Shown piece by piece: positions 9,092 through 17,642 of a DNA stretch of 64,000 nucleotides. The DNA is taken from positions 2,040,680 through 2,104,679 of the forward strand of contig CP130741.1 of the NCBI GenBank assembly GCA_030586155.1, given 5' to 3'. The stretch is from Eubacteriaceae bacterium ES3 (GTDB taxonomy: Bacteria > Bacillota > Clostridia > Eubacteriales > Eubacteriaceae). Within the stretch, counting starts at the first letter, position 1; every line of letters starts with the position of its first letter. Below the pieces are notes generated by a model, which was given only the letters and a program-made list of their open reading frames with translations, made no database searches and was not told the origin of the DNA. The position numbers were made by a program, and so were the translations under genes.

Positions 9092-9400
9092 TTTTTCCTC
9101 ACATTTTTGTATTTTTCTAATCTACATCAGCAGGACAATACTTATGTGCAATTGTCTGCTAACATTTAATAACGAAACTATTAATTGATAATATCATTCT
9201 CAGATGTTTTCGTCAATTTACTGCCTTTTCTAGGAATGTGATATCATTAAAAATTTAATGTGGTTTCTGCCAGCTAGACATTTTGAAATACCATTCAGTT
9301 GCAAATATTTTAACTTATCTAACAAAATTACTTTATTTGAATCCATTACATGCTAATCTTTATTCAAATTTAATTATCCTTCATATTTTTGCATAAAAAT
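9092..9400. other. Intergenic stretch without recognised genes
   Basis: About 310 bases of AT-rich sequence upstream of the GNAT gene. I see no convincing reading frame or structured RNA here; the region simply separates two minus-strand units. Confidence 0.4.
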
Positions 9401-9446
9401 AAGTGTAAATGTTTCTGCACTAATGGTGTGCTTAACACTTACACTT
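9401..9446. repeat. Long imperfect hairpin
   Basis: AAGTGTAA (9401-9408) pairs with TTACACTT (9439-9446), and inside it AACA/TGTT-type and GCAC/GTGC pairs continue the stem. It lies just behind the terminator of the secreted-protein gene. On the minus strand it ends in CACTTATTTTTA, so it could be a second terminator or a small transcript. Confidence 0.4.
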
Positions 9447-9456
9447 TTATGATACT

Positions 9457-9496
9457 AAAAAAGAGCAAATCCAGTTATCAACCTGGCTTCACTCTT
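9457..9496 (-). terminator. Intrinsic terminator of the secreted Asp/Cys-rich protein gene
   Basis: On the minus strand GAGTGAAGCCAG pairs with CTGGATTTGCTC around an 8-base loop, followed directly by a run of T. It lies 15 bases after the stop codon at 9511. Confidence 0.8.
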
Positions 9497-9510
9497 TAAT
9501 TCAAAATTTC

Positions 9511-9831
9511 TTATCTATGACGTCCTCGATGCATAGATCCACTGCCATCCTGAGCCTGAGTTCCATCACAATTATCGCAAAGTCCATCACCATCAGCATC
9601 AATAAAGCTACCCGAACCATCACAAATGCCATCCGCATTGTAATCACAAGTTCCGTTCTGGTAACCACCGCCTGTACCATCACAAATGCCATCGCCAGTT
9701 TGGTCGCAATATTCACTTTGGTATCTCGTTCCATCACCACTGCCATAACCATGATTCGATGAAGCCATAGCTGTTCCGCCTGTTACCAATAACAGTGCCA
9801 GAGTTCCGGCTAAAATCAGATTTCTTTTCAT
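9511..9831 (-). CDS. Small secreted Asp/Cys-rich protein with calcium-loop-like repeats
   Basis: 106 residues; ATG at 9831 with AAGGAG upstream. A signal peptide is clear (MKRNLILAGTLALLLVTGGTAMAS). The mature part repeats CDxxxDGICDG three times (CDQTGDGICDG, CDYNADGICDG, DADGDGLCDNCDG), like thrombospondin type 3 or dockerin-type calcium loops with regularly placed Asp, Gly and Cys. Calcium or other metal binding outside the cell is plausible; no family name can be assigned. It has its own terminator and appears to be a single-gene unit. Confidence 0.75.
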   Translation of the reverse strand: MKRNLILAGTLALLLVTGGTAMASSNHGYGSGDGTRYQSEYCDQTGDGICDGTGGGYQNGTCDYNADGICDGSGSFIDADGDGLCDNCDGTQAQDGSGSMHRGRHR

Positions 9832-9908
9832 AAAAAGTAACTCCTTCTCTCTTTGATGGCTTCATTTTAAACCTGATTTGTGTCATTTATGTGACAAATT
9901 TAACAGCA

Positions 9909-10664
9909 TCACGTTAACGGAATCACCACTTTCTTGTCCTGATAGGATTCCACGGCTACCGGCACCTGATACACAGCATTAATTGTTTCCGGTGTCATAA
10001 CGTCTAATCCCCCGTAACAGAAAACCTCACTGTCTTTTAAAAATAAAAACCTGTCACAATAACGCAATGCTAAATTGAGATCATGGATGACAATCACCAC
10101 CGCAATATTTTTTTCTCGAGTTATATTGGAAATCAGCTTTAGCACTTCAAGCTGATTTTTAAGATCCAGACACGAAGTCGGCTCATCCAAAAGTAAAACT
10201 TTTGGCTCCTGGGCTAATGCCCGGGCGATCATAACTTTCTGCATTTCACCACCACTTAGCTCGTCTATATAACGCAAGGAAAAATCCTGGAGTCCCATCG
10301 TTTCAATAATTTCTTCAACCAAATCATAATCTTCCTTTTTTGGTGCCATTTTGATATGTGGTTTTCTTCCTAAAAGTACTGTATCATAAACGGTTATTCT
10401 ACTGCCTTCACTTTTCTGTGCAACATAAGCAGTATTTTGAGCAATTTCAAGCCTGTTCATTTTTAATATATCTCTTTCATTGATCAAAACACTTCCATTT
10501 TGCGGGGCAATAATTTTATTGATGCATTTAAGCATGGTGCTTTTACCAGCACCATTATTGCCTAGTATCGCTACAAATTCACCATTTGACACATCAAACT
10601 CAACCTGATTCAGAATTCTTCGGTTTGAGCGATAGCCAAATTCCAGGTTATCAATTTTTAACAT
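9909..10664 (-). CDS. ABC importer ATPase, FecE/BtuD type
   Basis: 251 residues from the ATG at 10664 (AAAGGAG 7 bases upstream), overlapping the last 14 bases of the permease gene. Walker A is GNNGAGKST, the signature is LSGGEMQKVMIARAL, Walker B is VLLLDEPTSCLD, and the switch is VIHDLN. These are typical of the iron-siderophore/cobalamin/haem class of importers. It powers the adjacent permease. In this operon, headed by FmdE, the cargo could equally be molybdate or tungstate, as in the MolBC group; the sequence does not decide. Confidence 0.92.
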   Translation of the reverse strand: MLKIDNLEFGYRSNRRILNQVEFDVSNGEFVAILGNNGAGKSTMLKCINKIIAPQNGSVLINERDILKMNRLEIAQNTAYVAQKSEGSRITVYDTVLLGRKPHIKMAPKKEDYDLVEEIIETMGLQDFSLRYIDELSGGEMQKVMIARALAQEPKVLLLDEPTSCLDLKNQLEVLKLISNITREKNIAVVIVIHDLNLALRYCDRFLFLKDSEVFCYGGLDVMTPETINAVYQVPVAVESYQDKKVVIPLT

Positions 10665-11730
10665 GATTGACTCCTTTAAAAATAAGATATAAAAATAGTG
10701 GGGCACCTAAAAACGAAGTAATGGCTCCAATAGGCAGAATAACCGGCGAAATTATAAGTCTGGCAAATGTATCGCTGATTAATAGCATGAGTGCCCCCAT
10801 TAAAGCAGATGCGGGAAGCAGATAACGATAGTCATTTCCCACAAATCTCCGCATAATATGAGGTGCAATCAGGCCAATAAAATTGATTATTCCAACAAAT
10901 GAAACAATAGTAGCTGCTGTCAGAGATGAAATCGTCATTCCAAGCAGGCGAACCCGTGAGACATTAACACCCAGACCGATGGCTGTATGCTCACCACACT
11001 CAAGGGCATTATAGTTCCAACGATTGAACATGAAGTAGATCAATGCTGCAAATGAGACAATCGCCGCTGCCTGAATATTATCCATGCTTGCTCTACCCAG
11101 ATCTCCGAAAGTCCAGAATACGATAGCCGCCATCTGAACATCAGAGGAAAAATACTGGATCAGGGCTGTTCCCCCAGCAAACAAAGAACTTAATGCCACT
11201 CCAGCCAAAATCATTGTTTCTGGCGAAGCATTACGCATTTTAGACAAACCCAGAATCACCAGTGTTACTAACATCGATGTTATAAAGGCGCAAATGCTGG
11301 TTAAATACGGATTCGAGACCGTAACAGCATCAGCAGTGTTGCCCATCACGGTACCCCCCCCTAAAAACGTGATGGCAATAGCCGCTCCAAATGATGCGCC
11401 CTGTGATATCCCTAAAGTCGATGCCGAAGCCAGGGGGTTTTTCAGAATACTCTGCATCACGCAACCAGCTGAGGCCAGGCCAATTCCAGATACCAGCGCC
11501 ATCAAAATTCGGGGAAGCCTGATGTTGACAGTTACCAGAACACTTTTTTCAACGCCAATCCCAACTAACGCTTTCAATACATCGGTCACAGGAATATCTG
11601 CTGAACCAGCTGTAATTGCAAATAATGCCGTTGCCAGAGTTAATAGTGTCAGAACTATTAATGTAATAATCTTTTTATGAACATATTTATCATAGTCCGT
11701 CCCACAGGCGGTCTTTTTTATCATTTCCAT
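10651..11730 (-). CDS. ABC importer permease, FecCD/BtuC family
   Basis: 359 residues, about ten membrane helices. Family blocks include the N-terminal RLPRILMALVSGIGLASAGCVMQSILKNPLASASTLGISQGASFGA, the GxxxxxLxGxxLSSL-like MILAGVALSSLFAGG, and the C-terminal cytoplasmic coupling helix FVGIINFIGLIAPHIMRRFVGNDYR. The start overlaps the stop of the binding-protein gene as TAATG. It forms a homodimeric channel with the downstream ATPase. Confidence 0.92.
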   Translation of the reverse strand: MEMIKKTACGTDYDKYVHKKIITLIVLTLLTLATALFAITAGSADIPVTDVLKALVGIGVEKSVLVTVNIRLPRILMALVSGIGLASAGCVMQSILKNPLASASTLGISQGASFGAAIAITFLGGGTVMGNTADAVTVSNPYLTSICAFITSMLVTLVILGLSKMRNASPETMILAGVALSSLFAGGTALIQYFSSDVQMAAIVFWTFGDLGRASMDNIQAAAIVSFAALIYFMFNRWNYNALECGEHTAIGLGVNVSRVRLLGMTISSLTAATIVSFVGIINFIGLIAPHIMRRFVGNDYRYLLPASALMGALMLLISDTFARLIISPVILPIGAITSFLGAPLFLYLIFKGVNHVKN

Positions 11731-12824
11731 TATTCACCAATGGTCAACGGTCCAAAACCCTGATTAGCTTCAACATATTGGGAATAGATTTTTTCACCCA
11801 GCAGAAATTCAAATATTTCATCAGCCTTTTCATCAATAGTAATATCAGAGAAAGCTTCTGGATAGATAACCGTCCCTGCATAATAAGCATCAGCTAAAGC
11901 AATCTCAATATTGGTATAATTATTGTTATATGCCAGCTGAGAATAAACCTGATTATTCTGAACCGCCTGCAAAGAATTAAAGAAGTCTGGATTTTCTGCA
12001 TACTGCATATTTACAAGATCCATATTTTCTGGATTTAAAAAGATGATATCCGGATTCCATACCAGCACCTGTTCAAGATCTACTGTAAATGCACCACTTT
12101 GACCCGTTACATCCGTAACATTATTTGCGTTAATGGCAACAAATGGACCATAATTAGCACTGGTTCCATCAAAACCATGTTTACCTTTAAAGTTTAATCC
12201 ACCATTATAAACCGACGGTTTGCTTTCATCGGGAATATCCTGTGTCCGTTCGTTCAAATCTTCCTGTGCTGCATCCATGTAGTCATTAATTTCTTGAGCT
12301 CGCTCTTCTTCGCCTAAAACTTGACCAATCAAATTGATCGAATCATTCATAATCCCGTCAAAAAGACCTGGGTTGGCCACTGCAACTACTGGAATACCAG
12401 TTTTTTCCTGCAGTTCATCGGCCTGATTATAATCAGAGACCACAAAAATCACATCCGGCATTAGATTAATAATTTCTTCATCAAAGGGAACAATTCCACC
12501 AGCTCCACCCTGACCAATTTGTGCCAGCGATTCATAGTTTGGATTTACCAGGGTATAAGGTCTGGTCAAGACCTGAACGTTATCCATATCAGTTACACCT
12601 GTAACCAGATCTGCAGCACCCATATAAGTAAGTAAACGCATAACCCCTAAAGACCCAATGCTGTTGATTTCTGTCGGTACTTCCACCTGACGGCCCAGGC
12701 TGTCAGTTATAACTTGGGTTGATGCTGCTTGATCCCCCTCAGAATCTGTAACCTGTGAGCTTGTACAGGCTGCCATTGAAATCATTATTACTAAACAAAG
12801 AAAAAAAACACTAACCTTTTTCAT
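11730..12824 (-). CDS. Substrate-binding lipoprotein of the FecCD-type ABC importer
   Basis: 364 residues taking the second of two adjacent ATG codons, which has GAGGAG at the better spacing. A lipoprotein signal is visible (VFFLCLVIMISMAAC), so the mature protein is anchored to the membrane by the lipobox Cys. The fold is that of the class III binding proteins: ITDSLGRQVEVPTEINSIGSLG at the start, MPDVIFVVSD, and WNPDIIFLNP in the second lobe. Similar proteins bind siderophores, cobalamin, haem, molybdate or tungstate. No residue I can see settles the ligand. Confidence 0.88.
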   Translation of the reverse strand: MKKVSVFFLCLVIMISMAACTSSQVTDSEGDQAASTQVITDSLGRQVEVPTEINSIGSLGVMRLLTYMGAADLVTGVTDMDNVQVLTRPYTLVNPNYESLAQIGQGGAGGIVPFDEEIINLMPDVIFVVSDYNQADELQEKTGIPVVAVANPGLFDGIMNDSINLIGQVLGEEERAQEINDYMDAAQEDLNERTQDIPDESKPSVYNGGLNFKGKHGFDGTSANYGPFVAINANNVTDVTGQSGAFTVDLEQVLVWNPDIIFLNPENMDLVNMQYAENPDFFNSLQAVQNNQVYSQLAYNNNYTNIEIALADAYYAGTVIYPEAFSDITIDEKADEIFEFLLGEKIYSQYVEANQGFGPLTIGE

Positions 12825-12872
12825 CATAACTCCTCTTAATTAAATAAATCACATTCCTTTTGTCACCAGCGA

Positions 12873-13397
12873 TTAAATTCCGCGACTATAAGGGTTTGAA
12901 CAATCAACACAGACTTTTCTGCCATTTTCCAGGCGAATCATATGCTCTGCTGTTTTTTCACCACACTCTTCACAGATAATACTGTTAAAAATTCGAGCCG
13001 GTTCCGGTAAATCATAAGATGGTTCTTTAAAATCGAAAACTTTTGTGGCATCCGGTTCGCTTAAAATATAGTTTTCCATTTCATCGCGTTCCATATCAGG
13101 CAGGTCTTTTAAAACTAGCCGGATCTTCTCACCCGTTTTGCGGTTAAAAAAGGTAAAAGCCTGCTTACCGCGATTTCTAAAAATCAAATTACCTTTGCCT
13201 GCACTACAGCCCATAATCACCTGAACTCCGTCAACACCGCAAGCATCGTTTTCAGTTATACAAACTACTTCTTCATCCTCAGAAAACTGAATGTTTAGCG
13301 CCTTAATGGCTTCTTCCGAGGCTCTAACCCCAATTGCCAGTCCTGGGCAATGATGTCCATGAAATGCTACCGATTTCTCCCATAATTCTTTGTTCAT
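12873..13397 (-). CDS. FmdE family protein with C-terminal zinc ribbon
   Basis: 174 residues from the ATG at 13397 (GAGGAG upstream), not from the weaker start at 13430. The motif FHGHHCPGLAIGVRA near residue 10, ENDACGVDGVQVIMGCSAGKGN and NRKTGEKIRLVL define the FmdE domain. The C-terminus CEECGEKTAEHM..KVCVDC is a zinc-ribbon-like pair of CxxC motifs. FmdE was named from the molybdenum formylmethanofuran dehydrogenase operon; its biochemical role is unsettled. It is the first gene of the operon with the FecCD-type importer, preceded by a long leader with a terminator, which suggests control by a ligand or metal. Confidence 0.88.
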   Translation of the reverse strand: MNKELWEKSVAFHGHHCPGLAIGVRASEEAIKALNIQFSEDEEVVCITENDACGVDGVQVIMGCSAGKGNLIFRNRGKQAFTFFNRKTGEKIRLVLKDLPDMERDEMENYILSEPDATKVFDFKEPSYDLPEPARIFNSIICEECGEKTAEHMIRLENGRKVCVDCSNPYSRGI

Positions 13398-13664
13398 CTT
13401 TTCTCTCCTCAAAATTTTAAAATAGATCATATTCGCTCAGACCAACAAGTGATCTTCATCGCGAGTTTTAAATACAATTTAACCAAAAGAAAAAGACCCA
13501 ATTAATGAGTCTTCAGACATTTTATATCAATACTTACCATCTTCATGACGATATTATGGATTAAATTGTTAACAAAAAAGAAACCGCAAAAACCAATCCC
13601 TGCTTCAGCAGAACATCGATTATTACGGTAAATTCATTTACTTAAATGTTATATGTTTGTAACA
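13398..13664 (-). promoter_or_regulatory. Structured 5' leader of the FmdE-ABC operon
   Basis: Between the promoter and the FmdE start lie about 265 bases without a gene. On the minus strand they contain successive hairpins (AATGTTA/TAACATT, GTAAA/TTTAC with a TGAA loop, CTGC/GCAG with a TGAA loop) and then an intrinsic terminator about 90 bases before the start codon. This layout is that of a riboswitch or attenuator. I could not match it to a known class; the cores of the molybdenum-cofactor and cobalamin riboswitches were looked for and not recognised. Confidence 0.5.
13487..13513 (-). terminator. Attenuator-type terminator upstream of FmdE
   Basis: On the minus strand AAGACTC pairs with GGGTCTT around ATTAATT, followed by TTTTCTTTT. 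It lies inside the leader, before the start codon at 13397 and well after the promoter at 13671-13699. Confidence 0.75.
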
Positions 13665-13670
13665 TTAGTA

Positions 13671-13699
13671 ATCATAAACTATTTTTAAAGACTTGTCAA
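13671..13699 (-). promoter_or_regulatory. Vegetative promoter of the FmdE-ABC operon
   Basis: Minus-strand TTGACA (13694-13699), 17-bp spacer, TATGAT (13671-13676). It lies between the end of the split flavodoxin gene and FmdE, making FmdE the first gene of its transcript. Confidence 0.75.
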
Positions 13700-13766
13700 T
13701 GCTTGTATATACCATCAGTAAAACTTTTTTTAATTCTCCGCATGCTCAACTCTCATACAAATATAA

Positions 13767-14354
13767 TTACCTGATAAAGTTGGTCATTGTAGGTTTTTCA
13801 TATTCCGGCAAGCTTATTCCCGCTTTTTTACCAGCTTCTATGGACTTTAAAAGCCAGGACATATTTTCTCCAAGAGTTCTCATAATCTGCAAGCCTTCTG
13901 CATCTTTTAAAACCTCTTCCGGCGAATTTCCATGTACCTGATTCCAGTATTGAGAGGAAACGACTGGCATTTTAGCAATCGTAAAATATTTATTAAGCCG
14001 ATCAAATGTTGCGCTTGCTCCCCCTCTGCGACAAGAAACTACACAAGCTCCAGGTTTTCCTGCAAGTTTTTTAGTAGACGAATAAAACAGGCGATCGAGA
14101 AAAGAAGTTACCCGACCAGTCGGGCCAGCATAATAAACGGGTGAACCGACGATAATGCCGTCAATTTCTGAAAGCCTTTGAGCCATTTCATTGACCAAAT
14201 CATCGAAAACACAGCTACCGGTTTCATGGCATTTCCCGCAGGCAATGCAATCGTTAAGTGGTGTTTTACCCAAATAAAGAATCTCTACGTCAATTTCATA
14301 TTTCTTTAGTACTGTTGCCACTTCACTAAGGGCTGTAAAGGTACAGCCTTTTTC
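13767..14354 (-). pseudogene. Flavodoxin-family gene, 3' part, separated by an IS256-type insertion
   Basis: From the junction at 14354 the frame reads EKGCTFTALSEVATVLKKYEIDVEILYLGKTPLNDC and on through CIACGKCHETGSC (a CxxCxxC Fe-S or zinc site), IDGIIVGSPVYYAGPTGRVTSFLDRLF and CRRGGASATFDRL, ending at 13767. This is an NADPH-dependent FMN reductase/iron-sulfur flavoprotein of about 200 residues. The missing first 13 residues are at 15710-15749 on the far side of the insertion. A GTG at 14321 could start a shortened protein, but the phosphate-binding loop would be lost. Confidence 0.85.
14348..14354. repeat. Target-site duplication, left copy
   Basis: CTTTTTC here is repeated at 15710-15716, flanking the IS256-family element. 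Removing one copy and the element restores the flavodoxin reading frame exactly (CAT GAA AAA GGC). Confidence 0.75.
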
Positions 14355-15709
14355 GGATAAAGTCCGTATAATGGTGTAAAAAGAAAATGAGCCAAGAGCT
14401 CAAACCTCGGTTAAAATAAAAGTACCACCCAATACCTAATCGAGGAGATGAACAAATGGCTCAATTAAATATTACACTGGACACAGAACTTTTGCACGGA
14501 CTTTTTACAAAAGATTCCCGGGATGAGGCTTTTTCAAAGCTTCTGGAAACAATTCTTAACCAGGTGCTTGTAGCGCAATCGGCTGAGCAACTTGGTGCTG
14601 AACGCTATGAGCGATGCGAGGATCGGACAGCTTACCGTAACGGTTTTAGGGATCGTGAATTAACAACGCGAATCGGTGGTATCACCCTGCGGATCCCTCG
14701 TCATCGTAACGGCGAATTCAGCACGACGATGTTTCAGCGCTACCAGCGGAGCGAGCAGGCTCTGATGCTGGCAATGATCGAAATGGTCATTAATGGGGTT
14801 TCAACCCGCAAAATCGAAAACATTACAGAAGAACTTTGTGGCCAGAGCTTTTCAAAATCAACAGTTTCAAAGCTGTGTGAAAATCTGGATCCGGTAGTAA
14901 ACGGTTTTCGTAACCGAACGCTTGAAAAGCATTATCCATTTATAATTGTGGATGCTTTATATCTCAAAGTTCGCGAAGACAGCAGAGTCCGGTCAAAAGG
15001 TCTATTGGTAGCAACCGCAGTCAACGAAAATGGCAATCGTGAAGTAATTGGTTTTCAGCTGAATGATACCGAAACAGAATCAAGCTGGGGAGATTTTTTT
15101 CAAAATCTCAAAGAGCGTGGTCTGACAGCCGTTGATCTGATAGTATCCGATAATCACAAAGGACTTGTAAATGCGATTAAAAAACATTTTCAGGGATCCA
15201 CCTGGCAGAGATGCCAGACACATTTCTCAAGAAATGTACTGGATAAAACGCCCAAAAATCAGCAGTCCGAATTGAAATCCTATCTGAAACGCATCTACAA
15301 TGCAGTAAATATTGAAGATGCCCGCAACCTGCTGAAAGACACACTGAGACATTTTGAATCCAAAGCACCAAAAGCGATTGAAATACTCGAAGAAGGTTTT
15401 GATGATGTGATGGCTGTAATGAGTCTTCCTGAGAAATACCGGAAAAGACTGCGCACAACCAACAGTATCGAACGACTCAACGAGGAAATCAGGCGTCGTG
15501 ATCGCGTGATCCGCATTTATCCCAACGAAAAATCGGTTATCCGTTTACTGGGTGCGCTGCTTATGGAACAGGATGAAAAATGGTCTTCCGGCAGAAAATA
15601 TCTGGATATGCAGGATTACTATGAATTTTTAAAAGAACAGACGGCTGCTGTTTCATCAGCAGCCTAGTTAAACCCACCGAGGTTTTTACACACTATTTTG
15701 GACTTGACT
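14355..15709 (+). mobile_element. IS256-family insertion sequence, about 1.36 kb
   Basis: One transposase gene lies between imperfect terminal inverted repeats that share AAGTCC near the tip and GTGTAAAAA further in. The left end begins near GGATAAAGTCC and the right end, read inward, is AGTCAAGTCC. It is flanked by a 7-bp direct repeat (CTTTTTC; 8 bp with one mismatch). The element sits in the 13th-14th codon of a flavodoxin gene and is transcribed against it. Confidence 0.88.
14456..15667 (+). CDS. IS256-family (Mutator-type) transposase
   Basis: 403 residues, the usual length. Family blocks: AERYERCEDRTAYRNGFRDRELTTRIGGITLRIPRHR at the N-terminus, then the DDE core IIVDALYLKVRED (first Asp), LIVSDNHKGLVNAI (second Asp), CQTHFSRNVLDKTP and TTNSIERLNEEIRRRDRVIRIYPN (the Glu). 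GAGGAG lies 9 bases upstream of the ATG. It looks intact and therefore possibly active. Confidence 0.93.
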   Translation: MAQLNITLDTELLHGLFTKDSRDEAFSKLLETILNQVLVAQSAEQLGAERYERCEDRTAYRNGFRDRELTTRIGGITLRIPRHRNGEFSTTMFQRYQRSEQALMLAMIEMVINGVSTRKIENITEELCGQSFSKSTVSKLCENLDPVVNGFRNRTLEKHYPFIIVDALYLKVREDSRVRSKGLLVATAVNENGNREVIGFQLNDTETESSWGDFFQNLKERGLTAVDLIVSDNHKGLVNAIKKHFQGSTWQRCQTHFSRNVLDKTPKNQQSELKSYLKRIYNAVNIEDARNLLKDTLRHFESKAPKAIEILEEGFDDVMAVMSLPEKYRKRLRTTNSIERLNEEIRRRDRVIRIYPNEKSVIRLLGALLMEQDEKWSSGRKYLDMQDYYEFLKEQTAAVSSAA

Positions 15710-15749
15710 CTTTTTCATGGGGACTGCCGTTAATTAATAGTACTTTCAT
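15710..15749 (-). pseudogene. Flavodoxin-family gene, 5' part cut off by IS256-type insertion
   Basis: From the ATG at 15749 (AAGGAAG upstream) the frame reads MKVLLINGSPHEK and then enters the insertion sequence. VNGSP-type loops bind the FMN phosphate in this family. Joined to 13767-14354 after removing one copy of CTTTTTC it gives an uninterrupted protein of about 205 residues. Confidence 0.85.
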
Positions 15750-15803
15750 CATTGCTTCCTTTTATATATTTTTTATAATCATATCATATTTATTCAGATT
15801 ATG

Positions 15804-16769
15804 TTAACAGATTTTATAGAATGATTCTATCCTTTTTATATTCTGACGAATGACATCTGCTGACTGCTTAAACTTTTCCTGTTCGTCCTCAGTCATATGT
15901 ATTTCCAGAATATCAGATACACCGGTACGATTAAGAATCCCGGGTACACCAGCATAAACATCAGCTTGACCATACTCTCCTTCAAGTAAAGTTGAGATCG
16001 GGATAATTTTGTTCTCATCATGTAGAATAGCCTTAATAATTCCCACACAAGCTGCAGCTATGCCATAATAAGTCGTACCCTTACGATTATAAATTTCCCA
16101 GCCTTCTTTTGCGGTTTTTAATACGATCTCATCTAAATCTACCTCACCCACTATCTCTGGATTATCAGTAATAATATCCTGAAATGATTTTCCCGCGACG
16201 GTCACAATTGACCAGGGTACCATCTGAGAATCACCATGTTCACCCATAGAATAAGCATAGACACTTCTTGGATCTACTCTGACCATATCTGCAAGAAAAT
16301 TCTGCAGCCGCGCAGTATCTAATGATGTTCCAGTTCCAATTACCTGATTCTTAGGTAAACCGGAAAGTCTATAAATCAAATAGGCAATAATGTCAACAGG
16401 ATTCGAAACAACTACAAAAATCCCCTGAAAGCCACTTTTCATGATTGGTTCAACTATCGAAACAGCGATTCGGGCACTTAAATCCAGGCTATCCAGTCTT
16501 GACTGTCCCGGTTTTGGCGGTGCTCCTGCAGTCACGACAATTATATCAACATCTGAACAGTCCTCATAGTCACCGCAAACAATTTTCACATTTCTTTCCA
16601 GATACTTTATAGTATTCCTTAAATCCAGAACCTCCCCCAATGCTTTTTCCTTGTTAATATCAATCATCATAACTTCATCACAGACTCCCTGAGTTACCAA
16701 ACTGAAAGCGGTCGTTGAGCCGACCAGTCCACAGCCAACAATCGCAATTTTCGATTTTTTTATGATCAT
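15804..16769 (-). CDS. ldh: L-lactate dehydrogenase
   Basis: 321 residues. The Rossmann loop is IAIVGCGLVGSTTA, the substrate loop is AGAPPKPGQSRLDSLDL with the Gln that favours pyruvate over oxaloacetate, followed by VVSNPVDIIAYL, GTGTSLDTARLQ and the catalytic GEHGDS. It interconverts pyruvate and L-lactate with NADH in the cytosol. AGGAGTGAAAT precedes the ATG. Malate dehydrogenase is less likely because of the Gln. It stands as a single gene between the split flavodoxin gene and the GyrI operon. Confidence 0.93.
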   Translation of the reverse strand: MIIKKSKIAIVGCGLVGSTTAFSLVTQGVCDEVMMIDINKEKALGEVLDLRNTIKYLERNVKIVCGDYEDCSDVDIIVVTAGAPPKPGQSRLDSLDLSARIAVSIVEPIMKSGFQGIFVVVSNPVDIIAYLIYRLSGLPKNQVIGTGTSLDTARLQNFLADMVRVDPRSVYAYSMGEHGDSQMVPWSIVTVAGKSFQDIITDNPEIVGEVDLDEIVLKTAKEGWEIYNRKGTTYYGIAAACVGIIKAILHDENKIIPISTLLEGEYGQADVYAGVPGILNRTGVSDILEIHMTEDEQEKFKQSADVIRQNIKRIESFYKIC

Positions 16770-16931
16770 ATTTCACTCCTCGTTCTCTTTAGTATCAAAT
16801 AATACCAATCGTTATTTATTTTATTACCTGAAAAAGAAAGAAAAAACACTTAAATTCAATTTTGTTCCATTCTTTCTGAACAATTAATATAATATTCGTT
16901 TATACCCCCTATCCAACTGCTTCTGAAACCG

Positions 16932-16966
16932 AAAAAAACTGCCAGCTAAATAAGCAACAGTTTTTG
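16932..16966 (-). terminator. Intrinsic terminator of the YafY/TfoX/GyrI operon
   Basis: On the minus strand AAAAACTG pairs with CAGTTTTT (with TTGC/GCTGG inside), loop TTATTTA, then a T-run. It is 43 bases after the stop of the GyrI-like gene. Confidence 0.8.
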
Positions 16967-17008
16967 TCTTAAAAATTTTTAATTCTACCCGAAAGTTCTA
17001 TTATCTGG

Positions 17009-17641
17009 CTATAATTTTTTTATTGGATGCCTGACCACCGTCTTAAGTTTTTCCGACGCTACTTTACGAGCATCGCTGAGATAAATCTCATGGTGGTAAC
17101 GGGTATCCGAAATATCCAGCTCATAGCCCTGGTCGGCAATAAAAGCATGCATGGCTTCAACCGTCACTGGTTCATTATCATAAGGGCCGAGGTGCATACT
17201 CTGGACGCATAAACCTTCCGAATAGTTGAAAAATTCAACCTTTGAAAAATCTCTTTTTTTCTTACGTGTCGCTTCTGAAATCGCCCAATCAAAATCTTCT
17301 TTGCTGACAAAATCCGGCAAGCGAATTAATGAGATGAAAATGAAATCTTCTTTGTGCGCATAATCAACACCCTGGACACCATCCTGCCACCAGAAACCTT
17401 CCAGAGGTGGAACAACAAAATCAAAATAACCATTGATCTGGTGTTCACTATTTTTGCTCATCTTGATTGTATAAGCGATTCCATATAAAAGCTCTATTGA
17501 CTGCTTGTATTCACCACCGTCAGCGTTTGGATCACCCTGGCCGCGTACCGCCAGATAATTCATAGTTGGGATGTCTACTATGGCTGGCTTATTTTTAGGC
17601 ATATAAAATTCTTTATACTCTTTTTTGTAATCAAAAGCCAT
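17009..17641 (-). CDS. GyrI-like small-molecule-binding protein
   Basis: 210 residues, the length of stand-alone GyrI-like proteins. Hallmarks are FDYKKEYKEFYMPKNKPAIVDIPTMNYLAVRGQGDPN, YFDFVVPPLEGFWWQ, GLCVQSMHLGPYDNEPVTVEAMHAFIADQGYEL and HHEIYLSDARKVA. This fold binds hydrophobic drug-like molecules in regulators and sometimes acts as a hydrolase. It follows TfoX-like with one base between and is read with a YafY-type regulator. Confidence 0.85.
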   Translation of the reverse strand: MAFDYKKEYKEFYMPKNKPAIVDIPTMNYLAVRGQGDPNADGGEYKQSIELLYGIAYTIKMSKNSEHQINGYFDFVVPPLEGFWWQDGVQGVDYAHKEDFIFISLIRLPDFVSKEDFDWAISEATRKKKRDFSKVEFFNYSEGLCVQSMHLGPYDNEPVTVEAMHAFIADQGYELDISDTRYHHEIYLSDARKVASEKLKTVVRHPIKKL

Positions 17642-17642
17642 C

